DNA of 64,000 bases, taken from positions 1,839,463 to 1,903,462 of the forward strand of contig CM055108.1 in assembly GCA_029204225.1 (NCBI GenBank), in the 5' to 3' direction. Position 1 is the first letter of the stretch, and each line of letters opens with the position of its first letter. Below, piece by piece: positions 47,701-59,700 of this stretch. The notes beneath the pieces were generated by a model. That model ran no database searches. It worked only from the letters and a program-made list of their open reading frames with translations, and had not been told where the DNA came from. This DNA comes from Diphasiastrum complanatum. Its lineage: Eukaryota > Streptophyta > Lycopodiopsida > Lycopodiales > Lycopodiaceae. Both the position numbers and the translations under genes were made by a program.

Positions 47701-50700
47701 AAGGATAGATCTCTTCACTGATAATGCAATGACGGAATGTGCTTGTGCATCTCGTCGATCCCACTTCTTTTGCTCATCGGAAGACACCTCCGTAGATGAA
47801 GAAGTAGTTGTTCTAGATGGTGTAATAGGTGACAAGGTAGGCGACCTCTTTTCGTCACCATTAACTACTTCCCACAAACCTTTAGCAATTAGAAGGTTTT
47901 TTATCATGTAGCACCACAAGGAATAGTTTGTGCCATCCAGCCTATCTTCATTAAATAAAGAACCAATAGACTCCGATTCTTTAGCCATAACAGAAAAATT
48001 AGCTTGTAGTGGATAGGAAATAGACTTTCCAAGACAAAATCTACTCAAAGGGCAACAACCTCAAAGCTGAAATTATGAGCACAATAGATTGCAATACTCC
48101 ACATGCAATTTGCTCAACAAGTAATGAAATAGGTGGCTGATCTCTGCACAAAAAACAGAATGCTCACAAATAGGTAGACTTCGAATGAAGCCAAAACCAA
48201 AACCAGAAATTTGTGGCTGAAAAGAGTGCACACTATGTGCATATAGAGCTGATGGTAGCACCCTACTCCAAGCTCTCCAACATGGAAATTTCAGCAAGAA
48301 ATGTGTCCAAAACACATGTATCTTCATTTAAGAAGAAATCTGAAATTTTCAGCATGTAATTGAGTCGAGATCACATGCAATTGGTTTGAGCATGGGCGCC
48401 CTACTACTAGCTGTCAAATAGGTGAAGGTGCCCTGCAATTTCCTGCAAAAAAGCTATAAGAAGATGAACAGATTCTTCTCCTGCAAAAATCAGCAGCTTG
48501 ATGATTTTCTGCAACCAAAAGGGGAAGAAGATAGCTTCCTATTGGGCGCCCTCCTGCAAGCAATATGATCACCTAAAGGCTCTGATACCATGTAGGAAAT
48601 AGAAGCCTAAGGATCCAAGATCTTAACTATTCAATCACACAAAGCATTCTCAAAAGAAAGAGAGAGATGACTAGAAATCCTCTTGTAGAAACTCGTGGAC
48701 AGCCAAGGAGAATAGTCAGTATTGCTTACAAAAGTATCTTATACAAACGGGATGCACACATATATATAGTCCAAGATGACTATCTAACTTCATGACTATT
48801 GGCTTTCCAACCACTTGACTATTGGCTTTCCAACTACTTGACTATTGGCTGTCCAACTACTTAACTATTGACTATCCAACTTTCTATAAGTTACATAGGA
48901 AGAATAAGGTACCTCCAATATGTCAAGTTGGGGTATTTAATGTCACAATTAGGCCTAGTATAATAAATGACCATGGTCACACAACTCTCTCGACCTTTTG
49001 GGTCAAAGTAACCTATGGTAATGTAAGCAATTCCATTTACATTCCAACATTATCTATTTGTAGTGCGCCCACCTACATGCATAAGCATTAAAAACGAATT
49101 TACTATAAATAGTATGGCCTCTAAAAATGTCACGCAGGCATGGCCAAACTATCATTAAGGGGTATCAAATAAACATTAATTCCTAACACTCCCCCTTAAT
49201 GTTTACTTTGTTATCTATTACTCCTAGAAGTTCTTTAAACTTCTGAAATTTTTCTTTGCCAAGACCTTTGGTAAAGATATCTGCAACTTGCTCTTCCGTA
49301 GGGCAATAGATAAGCTCCACTTCATTACTTTGAATTTTCTCTCTCATGAAGTGTTGTTGTACTTCAATATGCTTTGTCCTGCTGTGAAAAAATTTATTAC
49401 AACTCTGATTGTCACATTGAAGTACTGTAGGTGAATCTTGTACCATATGTAGATCATGTAAAATCCTGTTAGAATAATAAATGTAAATGATGTAGAAGCC
49501 ATAGGTTACTATGACCCAAAAGGTTGAGATCTGTGTAACCATGGTTAGGCCCAAGTTAGTATGAAACTAACTTGTAGGGACTCGTGGGTCCACTAGGGGC
49601 CTATACATGTGAATTAAGTACCTAACTTGTTATTTGGGGTACTTAATTATTTTATATAACTTATGGTAGCTAGATAGCCATTAGTCAAGTTATTGGACAG
49701 CCAACAGTCATGAAGGTAGATGGCCATCTTGGACTACTTATATGTAGCCATTCATTTGACAAATGAGAGATTTCTTGGCAAACCTCTCACACAAATAGCA
49801 CTTTCCACAACAACTAGGAAGTATTGTAAAAATCTCCCCCACTCAACAGATTTTCAATCTGTCTGATGCTGCCCTGGCCTTTCTGATGCCTCCGGGACTG
49901 TGCTTTCGTTCCCCACTGATGATTTTGAGCTCCAACCCTACAAAATACACCAAAGAAGAATTTCTTCCAGCCGTTTTTGTCTCTCCAAGCTTTCACCTCC
50001 CGTGAAGGACTTTCTCGCTTCGTTGCGGAGCCTGTGACAAGCTGTATCCACTGATCAGGCACGTAGGACTATCGCTGCTCTGATACCATGTTAATAATTA
50101 GATATGCAACATCAAGCATTCACCATAAGCAATCACCACAAGAAGGCGGAAGAAGAATACGCACTGTCACTCCATCACCCTACATCATACCGAATGTAAA
50201 ATGTACAAATAAACCCTGAACCCTGATAGAGAGAGAAAACCTACGAGTAGACTAATAGACTAGCCTACGGCTATTGACAGCTGGTCACAGCTGTCAACAT
50301 TAATGTGCATCGTAAACTGTAACAATGAAGTTTATCATTGATTTCTAACAGTCATATAACCTGTATCCCTTCTCTTGATTATCATAACCAACAAATAAAC
50401 ACTTGGTCGCCTTAGAATCCAATTTGCTCCTTGAATCCTTAGGTATGTGAGAATAAGCAATACTTCCAAACACTTTCAAATGACTTACATCTGGCTTCCT
50501 ACCCGTGTAAGCTTCCTCTGGAGTTCGATTCTCTACAACCTTTGTAGAACTTTGATTCAAAAGATAAACCACCATCTTAACTGCTTCACCCCAAAACATA
50601 TTTCGAAGATTTTTACTCTTGAGCATACTCCTCGCAATTTCCACTATGGACCAATTCTTTCCACAACTCCATTTTGTTGAGGTGTGTCCGTGTTTGCAAA

Positions 50701-53700
50701 TTGTCTCTTTATACCATGATCCTTGCAAAACACCTAAAATTCCGTAGAAAGATACTCTCCCCCTTTGTCTGTTCGAAGTATCTTAATTTGTCTATCTGTT
50801 TCTTTCTCCACCTGTGTCTTAAACCATGTGAAATATTTGAAAGCTTCACCCTTATTCTTCAGAAGATAGATCCATGTCAAAAACAAGGAGCCGAACAGTT
50901 GTCTCTCCACAAAAATCAGAAAAATTCTGATTTTTATGAACCAAAAGAGGAGAAATGTGGCTGCCTATTGGGTGCCCTCCAGCAAGCAATGAATTCTGAA
51001 AAATGGCTCTGATACCATGTAGGAATTCAGAATCAAGACTATTCATTAACACAAAGTATTCTCAAAGAGAAGAGAGAGATGGTTAGATGACCCTCTTGTA
51101 GAAACTTGTGGACAGCCAATATGAATAGTAGATTGCTTAACAAAAGTGTGTCTCATACAAATGAATGGCTACATATAAGTAGTCCAAGATGGCCATCTAC
51201 CTTCATGACTGTTGGCTGTCCAATAACTTGACTAATGGCTATCTAGCTACCATAAGTTACATAAATTAATTAAGTACCCCAAATAACAAGTTAGGTACAC
51301 ATGTATAGGCCCCTAGTGGACCCACGAGTCCCTACAAGTTAGTTTCATACTAACTTGGGCCTAAAATATAAATGACCATGGTTACACAGATCTCGACCTT
51401 TTGGGTCATAGTAACCTATGGCTTCTACATCATTTACATTTATTATTCTAACAGGATTCTACATGATCTACATATGGTACAAGATTCACCTACAGTACTT
51501 CAATGTGACAATCAGAGTTGTAATAAATCTTTTCATAGCAGGACAAAGCATATTGAAGTACAACAACATTTCATCAGAGAGAAAATTCAAAGTAATAAAG
51601 TGGAGGTTATCTATTGCCCTACGGAAGAGCAAGTTGCAGATATTTTTACCAAAGGTCTTGGCAAAGAAAAATTTCAGAAGTTTAGAGAACTTCTAGGAGT
51701 AATAGATAACAAAGTAAAAATTAAGGGGAGTGTTAGGAATTAATGTTTATTTGATACTCCTTAATGATAGTTTGGTCATGCCTGAGAGTCCACAATGTCT
51801 CTATTAAATAACCCCATGAAATATGCACAACTTACAATTTGCAAATTTACAAGGCTAAAAGCGGGAAAATAGGCAATAATTTCAACACTTTTGACCATTT
51901 GGAAGTTTTGAATTAGATGACCAATACATTCATCTATCCGTGTAATCAATCCTTTGACCACACTAATACAATAATTTGATACTTATGCACCCAATAGATG
52001 AGTTGCTACTTATGTGTAAAGTAAGTTCTTACATGGTAGATCAATCTACTCTTTATGCATACATTTAATAACAGAGAGAAAATGGTACAATAGTTCCACA
52101 CTACCAAACATGAGCAAAACCTTGATTGATTGTCGAAGTTTAAAAATAGAAAAGTAGTAATATAAGATGTGACAATAGTGTAGCAAACACTTTACCTTGA
52201 ATGGAAAAGGTTTTCCTATTTGTAAGGAAACATGCTTTTAATACCATGGTGTTTTTTCCGACATTATAAATTGCCATGAGAAACATAGCGTGAGACAAAT
52301 TTTTTTTAAAGAAAACTATTGGGAGACGAGTTTCGCCATAGCTACAATAGCTCGAATGCATATGCCCACAATACAAGGAGTTATTTTGCAATTAGGCATG
52401 TTGTGCATGAGAAACTTCTTGTAATAAACCAATTTCTAGGACTAAACTTGTTGACTTGTTTTTTGTGTCTATCTACAAACTTTGGAGTTTATGTTAGTTG
52501 GAATCTCATTTGGTAAGAATAGTATTACTCTTTGTCAAGAATCAAAGTTTGTTTGTCTGAAAAATTTAGCACATTAAATGCCTCCCGCCAAACTTGCTCT
52601 AACATCATCATCAAACATGATCATTTTCTTTCTCCTTTTGTTTTGTTGGTTCTTATCTGATAACAATGGGTTTGAGCTTTGTGAATTCAAGTTTCTTTCG
52701 GAACTAGATTCTCACTTTCCATTTTATGGCATGTGATATTGAGTAAATGTGCGAGAAGTGCATCCTTTATAAACAAGTCCTAGGACCAAATTTTTATCTC
52801 TATCAACATGTGGACTTTGTGGTTTATGTCATATTGAATCTTATTATCTAGTAAAAATGATTTAAAACTTTGCTATGATGTGAAGTGAGCTTCTTTTATT
52901 TCTAATCTTGTAGCTTTCGACAATGAGTGCTAGTTTTCATTGCATTTGCTTTTGTTTATGCAGTTGGACAATGGTTTGGAGATGTCTTTCACCGATAAGA
53001 GGCGATTTGCACGAGTTCGTCTTCTAGATGATGTATGACTTTTGATCATGTTGCTGTTTTATTTATAACCTAAAGTAACCTAAGGGAATGGATTTATAAG
53101 TTTCTTTTTGAGCTTTAAATTCATGAAAATATAAATTTAAAGCTCAAAAAGAAATTTAAAGTAACCTAAGGGAATGGATTTATAAGTTTCTTTTTGAGCT
53201 TTAAATTCACAAATTGTTACATGAACATTTTGACTTTATTGTTTTTGTGAGGTTTACGAGTTTTAGAATATATTTGAAATCTGAACTCTTAGTTAAAATA
53301 TTGAAAATGTTTGACATCCTTGCTTTGTGCTTCTAGATATCCATCATAGTAACATATACATGCACAAAGAATAATATGTAAGTGGTAGTCAATGGATGAT
53401 CAATCTCTAACTAAGATCTCGTTTGTTGAGAAACTAAAAACTCACTCATATATGCTTCAATACCATTTAGATACTAGTTAGTACTCACAAATCATGCAAC
53501 AAATCAAGACATTGAAAATTGGATCAATCACAAAATGTATAGAGATACGGAAGCACAATACCTACATAAGCTCCTTATCTTATGGGATTAATGGCTATCG
53601 AGTTGCACATGTCACTTACTCATTAGTTACAAGGATCCTACTGGTAGCCCAACCCATGATGAATTGTAAGTAGTCTATTGATACACTTGGGGCCTTGATA

Positions 53701-56700
53701 TAAATATTAAGATCAATGCTTCTAGGCCTTGACATGACATTCTATATAATACTAACATGACTTACAACAATTGGAAGTGCATCAAGAGAAAAATTATAGT
53801 TGACATAATGAGAAATTTCAATACATGCTTGAAGAGAGCACTTGCTTTTTAGTTTAGCACAACCATCGACTATACACTTGCACATCAAAGAGACGTCCAA
53901 TATCAAATAGCTTTGGAACAACAATATTGTTCAACGATGTCTTACAGACATGCGTCATTGATTTACCATCCAAAAGCTTTGTCCTCAAGTATGGTTTGAC
54001 TGCTACAATGACGTGAAACTCTAGAGGGTCTCATAGTTTGTAGGCACCATCTCTAAACTTTGTGTCTAGAGGAAATTTGTCTCATCCAATGGTTGTAAGT
54101 ACTTACATTATGAGTATGATATGTGCTAGCTTAATTTTTTTTGTCAATGTATTTGACTGTAGCCTAATTGGTATTGGAGCTCATGGTTTGACAAAGGTCG
54201 CTTCTCAAGCAAAATATATCTCTCTAAATTTCATTTGATATTATTGAGTGGAGTGTAAGAAGTTGACGTTAAAAAAGGTAGTAGTACCTCTCTCTATGTT
54301 CATAATCCTTGAGGATGGGATGGAGGAGATTCGTGCACCAGTTGGTTGGAAAGCCAGAAGTAACAGCCATGTTAAAAGTATGGGCAATGTAAGTAGAGAA
54401 GTTGGGAGACAGGTTTGAAAAAGTTTGAGTTAAGTGAGTCAACGTCTTTCGCTTTATGGGGTTGGGCTTTCCTAATTGCAGATTCAATTTGGTCAGAGGT
54501 AAAAAGAGAGAATGTAGCGGGTCGAGTGATAGGGATAGGGGGGGCATCTGTAGTGTATAAGCGAGTAGCATATTCCACCCAAGAGTCGATATCAATGGAT
54601 GAAAGTAAGGAAGACTTCTTAGAAAAGTGTTTCCAAAAAAGAGAGGAGGAGGAAGAGGCTTCTGACCATCTCTTGTTAGATAGTCTCTTTTCTTTTTATT
54701 GACTACATGACGATAGTGCTTCTGTACTTGCGGCAAAAATTTGGGAGAGTGATGCATGGCGAATACCACCTGCTTATATAAGGTGTGGCATCATGATCAT
54801 ACCATCGGTTATAGGTCTTTCGGTGAGTGGAATATGTCTTATGGGGAAAAGCATGGGTGGCGGTCTCGCAAGTTGAATGCAGCTTTGGTTATCACAATAT
54901 TCTTTAGCCATTAGTACAGTTTTCATCTTAAATTTCCACAGATGGTAATTGGCTCCATCAAGCTTGTCCATGATGGGACTGGCTTTTCCTTGGGAATCCA
55001 TGTGGAAGATTAGTCTAAGTGATAGGAAAAACTATCAGTGACTTAAGTATGCTTGAGTCATGCAAATCTGGTACTGAATTACAGAACAAGAAGACAATTA
55101 CTCTATCGGCTAGTAGAGTCTTGTATTGTGGAAGCTTATCAGGCTACTAAAATAGCTCTGATACCATGTTGGAGAAAGAGGGTGTGTGAATGTGAGAAAC
55201 AAAAAAATAATAGCTCAAAAAGAAAACGAACACGAAAAGAAGCAAACTTGAACGTCGCCACCAAATAGCTACACATATGGACCTCATAGTCGCCTTGTAC
55301 TCAGCTTCGGTAGATGATAAAGCATTAGTGGGCTGTTTCTTGCTGCACCAAGAAATAGCCCTTGAACATAGGCTAAAGCAAGAGCTATCGTCAATCTCCG
55401 ATCGTCTTTATCACCCTGCCTAATTAGAATTTGAATAACCCTCAAGCTGAAGGTCACCATCATTACTATATCCAATCCTATAGGCCATATTCTCTCTCCC
55501 ATTACATAGGATCCGCTTGGCTGCCTCCAATGTGATTCAGTAGGTTTACTCATGAATTGACTTGCAATCTCAACCGCATAAGCATTATCTGGCATGATGG
55601 TAGTAAGGTACAATAGGCTACCAACTAATTGACGGTAGAGAGTCTCATCTGCAAATGAAGGACCATTATTCTTTGATGGCTTGTTGCTTGCATCCATGAG
55701 TGTGCTAATTGGCTTGCTTTCTTTTAATTTTCTTCAATATTTTTTGTGCATACTTTGCCTAAGAGATAAAAAGACAATGTTTCCCTTACCAAATCTTAAC
55801 TCCTTTTCAATAGTACATCAAACCCAAATCTTTCATCTCAAACTCACAAGAAAGATTCTTTTTACCAAAGCTTTCCATTTTTTAAAATATTTGAATGCTT
55901 CAGATTTTTGTCTAAGAAAATAGATTCACGCCTTCCGTGAGAAATCATCTATGAAGGCCATGAAGTGGTATCCCCCCCCTTCCCTTGGGCCTCCGGATCT
56001 AGTTTGCATGTGATCGCATGGACTTGAATGCACAAGCTCAAGAACGCCCTTGGCATTGGTAGCTTTTCCCTTCAGAAACGTTTGCCTTTGTTGCTTTCCT
56101 AGTGCACAAGCCTCACATGAATTTGAAGAAGACTTAATACTAGGAAGATCTACTACCATATTGTGCTTGTTCAATACTTGTAAACTTTGATAGCTTAAAT
56201 AACCATACGTCTCGTGTCAAAGCTTTTCCTAATTAGAATCCTTTACTGACAAGGCCTCTTGACTAGGAATGGTTGTGTAAAGCTTGTTCCCTTGGCTACC
56301 ACCTTGAAGCTTTGATCTTTGTCTTTTACTAAGGTTAATTCATCAAACTCCACCAGCATGTTCTGCTTGGTAACGACACCAACAAATAGCAAGTTTTTGG
56401 GCCAGAATCAGTGTACCATCCATCGAACGTGGATTCAGGTGATAGGTGTAATAGATCCTAACACCACAGGAGGGCAAACACTAACCGATCCACCCAACCT
56501 TGCCTACTCCCTGATATGGAGCAAGCCCCTCCTAGCCCAGTGTGAGGACTGGTAGCATGCATACTGCCAAGTGTCGGTCACGTGGCACTGACGTGGCCGA
56601 CTGCACATCGGGACCGAACTGGGGGCCCTATCCTGGTGACAGGGTCCCTAAGCTGTGTTAGGCCCGCCAGGATTATGGACTGTGCTGGGGCACACTACTC

Positions 56701-59700
56701 ACATTGTCTTGCCCTGTTGGTCGTGTACTCTGGACACGACCCTGACTGTGGTATCTGACCTTCTGTGTTCTCTAGGGTTCGGCACTGGTCACTTGCTCGT
56801 AACACTCCCTCCCCCTTAAGAACCGTCTTGGTCCTCTAAGACAAAGTCTAGAAAAGTCTTGCGAAGGACGCTGCCTCTTTCCCAAGTGGCATTCTCAACA
56901 GGCTGATCATTCCACCTGACCAGATATTCTAGGTATAGAGTATGACGAGTCTGCGTCTCTCTACTATCAAGAATCTCCTCTGGCTCATGTGGAGGTTGCT
57001 GAGAATCCAATGGGAGAACTAGAACACTGTCCCCTACCAGATTTTCTGATCTGGCTAAGGCCTTTCGTAACTGACTTACATGAAAAACTGGAAAAACCTT
57101 ACTACTGTGTGGGAGTTCTAGTTCATAGGTGACCTCGCCTAGTCTCCTACTGATGGTAAAGGGACCGCAATACCTAGGAGACAACTTAGCACACACTCCT
57201 GATTTGAGGGTTTTAGAGTCAATTGGGACTCTCAAGTAGACTTTTTCACCAGCGGAGAACTGTACATCCCGTCTGTGTGGATCTGCATAATGCCTGGCTC
57301 GATCCTGGGACTGTCTAATGCTACGCTTAGCATGTTCTATCATCTGGTTTAGGTCTTTTAAAAAGTTTATGGCTGCTTCAACTTTTTCTTGTTTAAACCC
57401 TACAGCTGTGGGTGAGCGTGGCTGAAAACCGTACATCAGCATAAATGGGCTGTATCCCGTAGCTGAATGTTTGGTACTGTTATAAGCAAACTCTAATATC
57501 GAGAGATACTCCTCCCAATTAGTCTGCTTCTTGCTGACGTATGCTTGAAGCATATCCTCCAGCACCTGATTTACCCTCTCTGTTTGACCGTCCGTCTGTG
57601 GATGGTCAAGACTCATATTAAGTTTAGTATGGAGATGATGGAATACTGCCCTCCAAAAATCCCCATTAAACTTACTGTCCCGGTCGCTGACTATGCCGGA
57701 AGGTAGACCGTACAATTTAAATAGCCCGTCTACAAACAACCTCGCTAACTCTGGAGCTCTAACGGTTGTTTTGGTCGGAATAAAATGAGCCATTTTGGCC
57801 AGACGGTCAACTGTGACCCATATAGCGTCATTACCCTTTTGGGTTTTTGGCAGGCCTACTATAAAATCCATGGAGATACTCTCCCATTTACCAGCTGGTA
57901 TATCTAAGGGCTGGAACAACCCTCCTGCCTTTAAACGCTCTGCTTTATTTACTTGACATTTCTGGCGTCCTTTCTCATACTAGGCCAAAAAAATTGCCTA
58001 CGAAGAAGCTCATAGGTCTTTTGTATGCCTGGGTGCCCCGCACTAGGATTGTCATGACACTCATATAGGACCTGCTGCCTATAATCCTCTGAATTGGGGA
58101 CACATACTCTATCTCTATAGAGCAAGTACTCATCCTGAATGGAATATTGTTTCCATTTGAATCCTTGAGTCAACTGACCCTCAACCATTGGGGTTTGCTT
58201 GGGTAATACACGCTCAGAATCGTCAACGTCATCTGACGTATACTCGAACTCATCATCATCCTCAACGGAAGTTGCCGTATTCTTGGATGAACTGGCACCG
58301 GCCCCAAGGAACTGGTTCTGGAGTCTGTAACTGTTTGCTCTGGAATGAGTTCCAGATAGTAGAGAAGAATGTATCATGCTGGCACTTCCCTCTCAAGGAC
58401 TCGAGTAACTCAATACGAATCTGAGTAAAACTCAGCTCGTTTATCATAGGCATTCTACTAAGGGCATCTGCTACTGTATTGAATTTCCCCCGTCTATATC
58501 TGATAGACATATCAAACTCTTGCATCAACTCTGCCCAACGAGCTTTCCGACCTCTAAGCTCAGGTTGATTGCAAAGGTCTCTGAGACTTTCATGGTCTGT
58601 CAGGACGTCAAAGTTGGCACCATACAAATAATGCCTCCAAGTCTTAAGGGCATGGACTATAGAAAAGAGTTCCTTTTCATAGGCACTGTACCTAGTCTGA
58701 GCTGGCTCGAGTTTTTTACTCTCGAACGCAACTGGTCATCCACCCCGAGTTAGTACAGCACCTACTGCAAAATCGCTAGCATCTGTTTCGACGTCGACGA
58801 CTTTTAAAACTGGGGCTGTAGCTAAGGCTGTTTCGAGAGCATCAAAGCTCTCCTGTTGTGCGGACTCCCAAATGAACTCCTTTCCCTTCCCTTTAAGAAG
58901 ATTTGTCATGGGAACTGCTATCTGAGCATATTCCTTGACAAATCGTCTGTAATATCCCGCCAAACCAAGAAAGATTTGAAGTTCTATAATATTCTGCGGT
59001 CTCAGCCAACTGAGTATGGCTTTAACCTTATTGGGGTCCATCTTAATCCCATCTGCCGAGATAATGTGACCCAAATAAGCTACTTCTTCAACGAAGAATT
59101 CGCACTTGGATCCTTTAGCATAAAGCTTATGCTTTCTGAGCAGTCGAAACACCTTTCTGAGGTGTTTTAGATGCTCCTTCCTCGTTTTGCTGTAGACGAG
59201 GATGTCATCCAAAAATACGACTACAAACTTACCCAAGTATGGTCTGAGGACACTGTTCATCAAGGTCATAAAGGTAACTGGAGCATTTGTGAGCCCAAAT
59301 GGCATCACCTTAAACTCATAATGACTATGACGAGTCCTAAATGCTGTTTTCGGGACATCTTCCGACTTTATACGGACTTGATGATAGCCCGATCTGAGGT
59401 CTATTTTACTGAAAAATTTAGCCCCGTCGAGTTGATCAAACAACTCGTCTGCCCGAGGCATAGGGTATTTATTCTTGATTGTGACTTTATTGAGGGCTCT
59501 GTAATCTACGCAAAGACGCATAGACCCCTCTTTCTTTTTCACTAAAAGGACTGGTGAGGCCCATGGTGAGGCCCATGGTGAACTACTGGTCTGAATTTGG
59601 CCTTTCCCAAGATAATCTGTTAACTGCCTAGTTATTTCTTCATCCTCTGTTCGGCTGACCCGATACGAAGGTTTACCAGGTGCTGTACTTGGTACTAGGT

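Larger units (their letters stand above)
45046..49054 (-). mobile_element. Element Y: young gag-protease Copia with TTATC target duplications
   Basis: LTRs 45051-45507 and 48591-49049 flank a minus-strand interior, with TTATC at 45046-45050 and 49050-49054. The reversed primer-binding site GGCTCTGATACCA (48578-48590) and polypurine tract (minus strand AAGGAGGG beside 45508) are present. The interior carries gag, protease and the GAG-pre-integrase finger, but no integrase core, RT or RNase H. By eye the LTRs differ by about 12 substitutions and one 2-bp indel, so the insertion is recent compared with its neighbours. It must depend on enzymes from elsewhere. Confidence 0.94.
44753..49188 (-). 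mobile_element. 3' LTR of Copia X, split by element Y
   Basis: The LTR occupies 44753-45050 and 49055-49188, about 430 bp joined. It aligns with the Copia A LTR (38184-38595). The gap is exactly element Y plus one copy of its TTATC duplication. At 49189-49200 the reversed polypurine tract CTCCCCCTTAAT begins the X interior. Confidence 0.88.
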
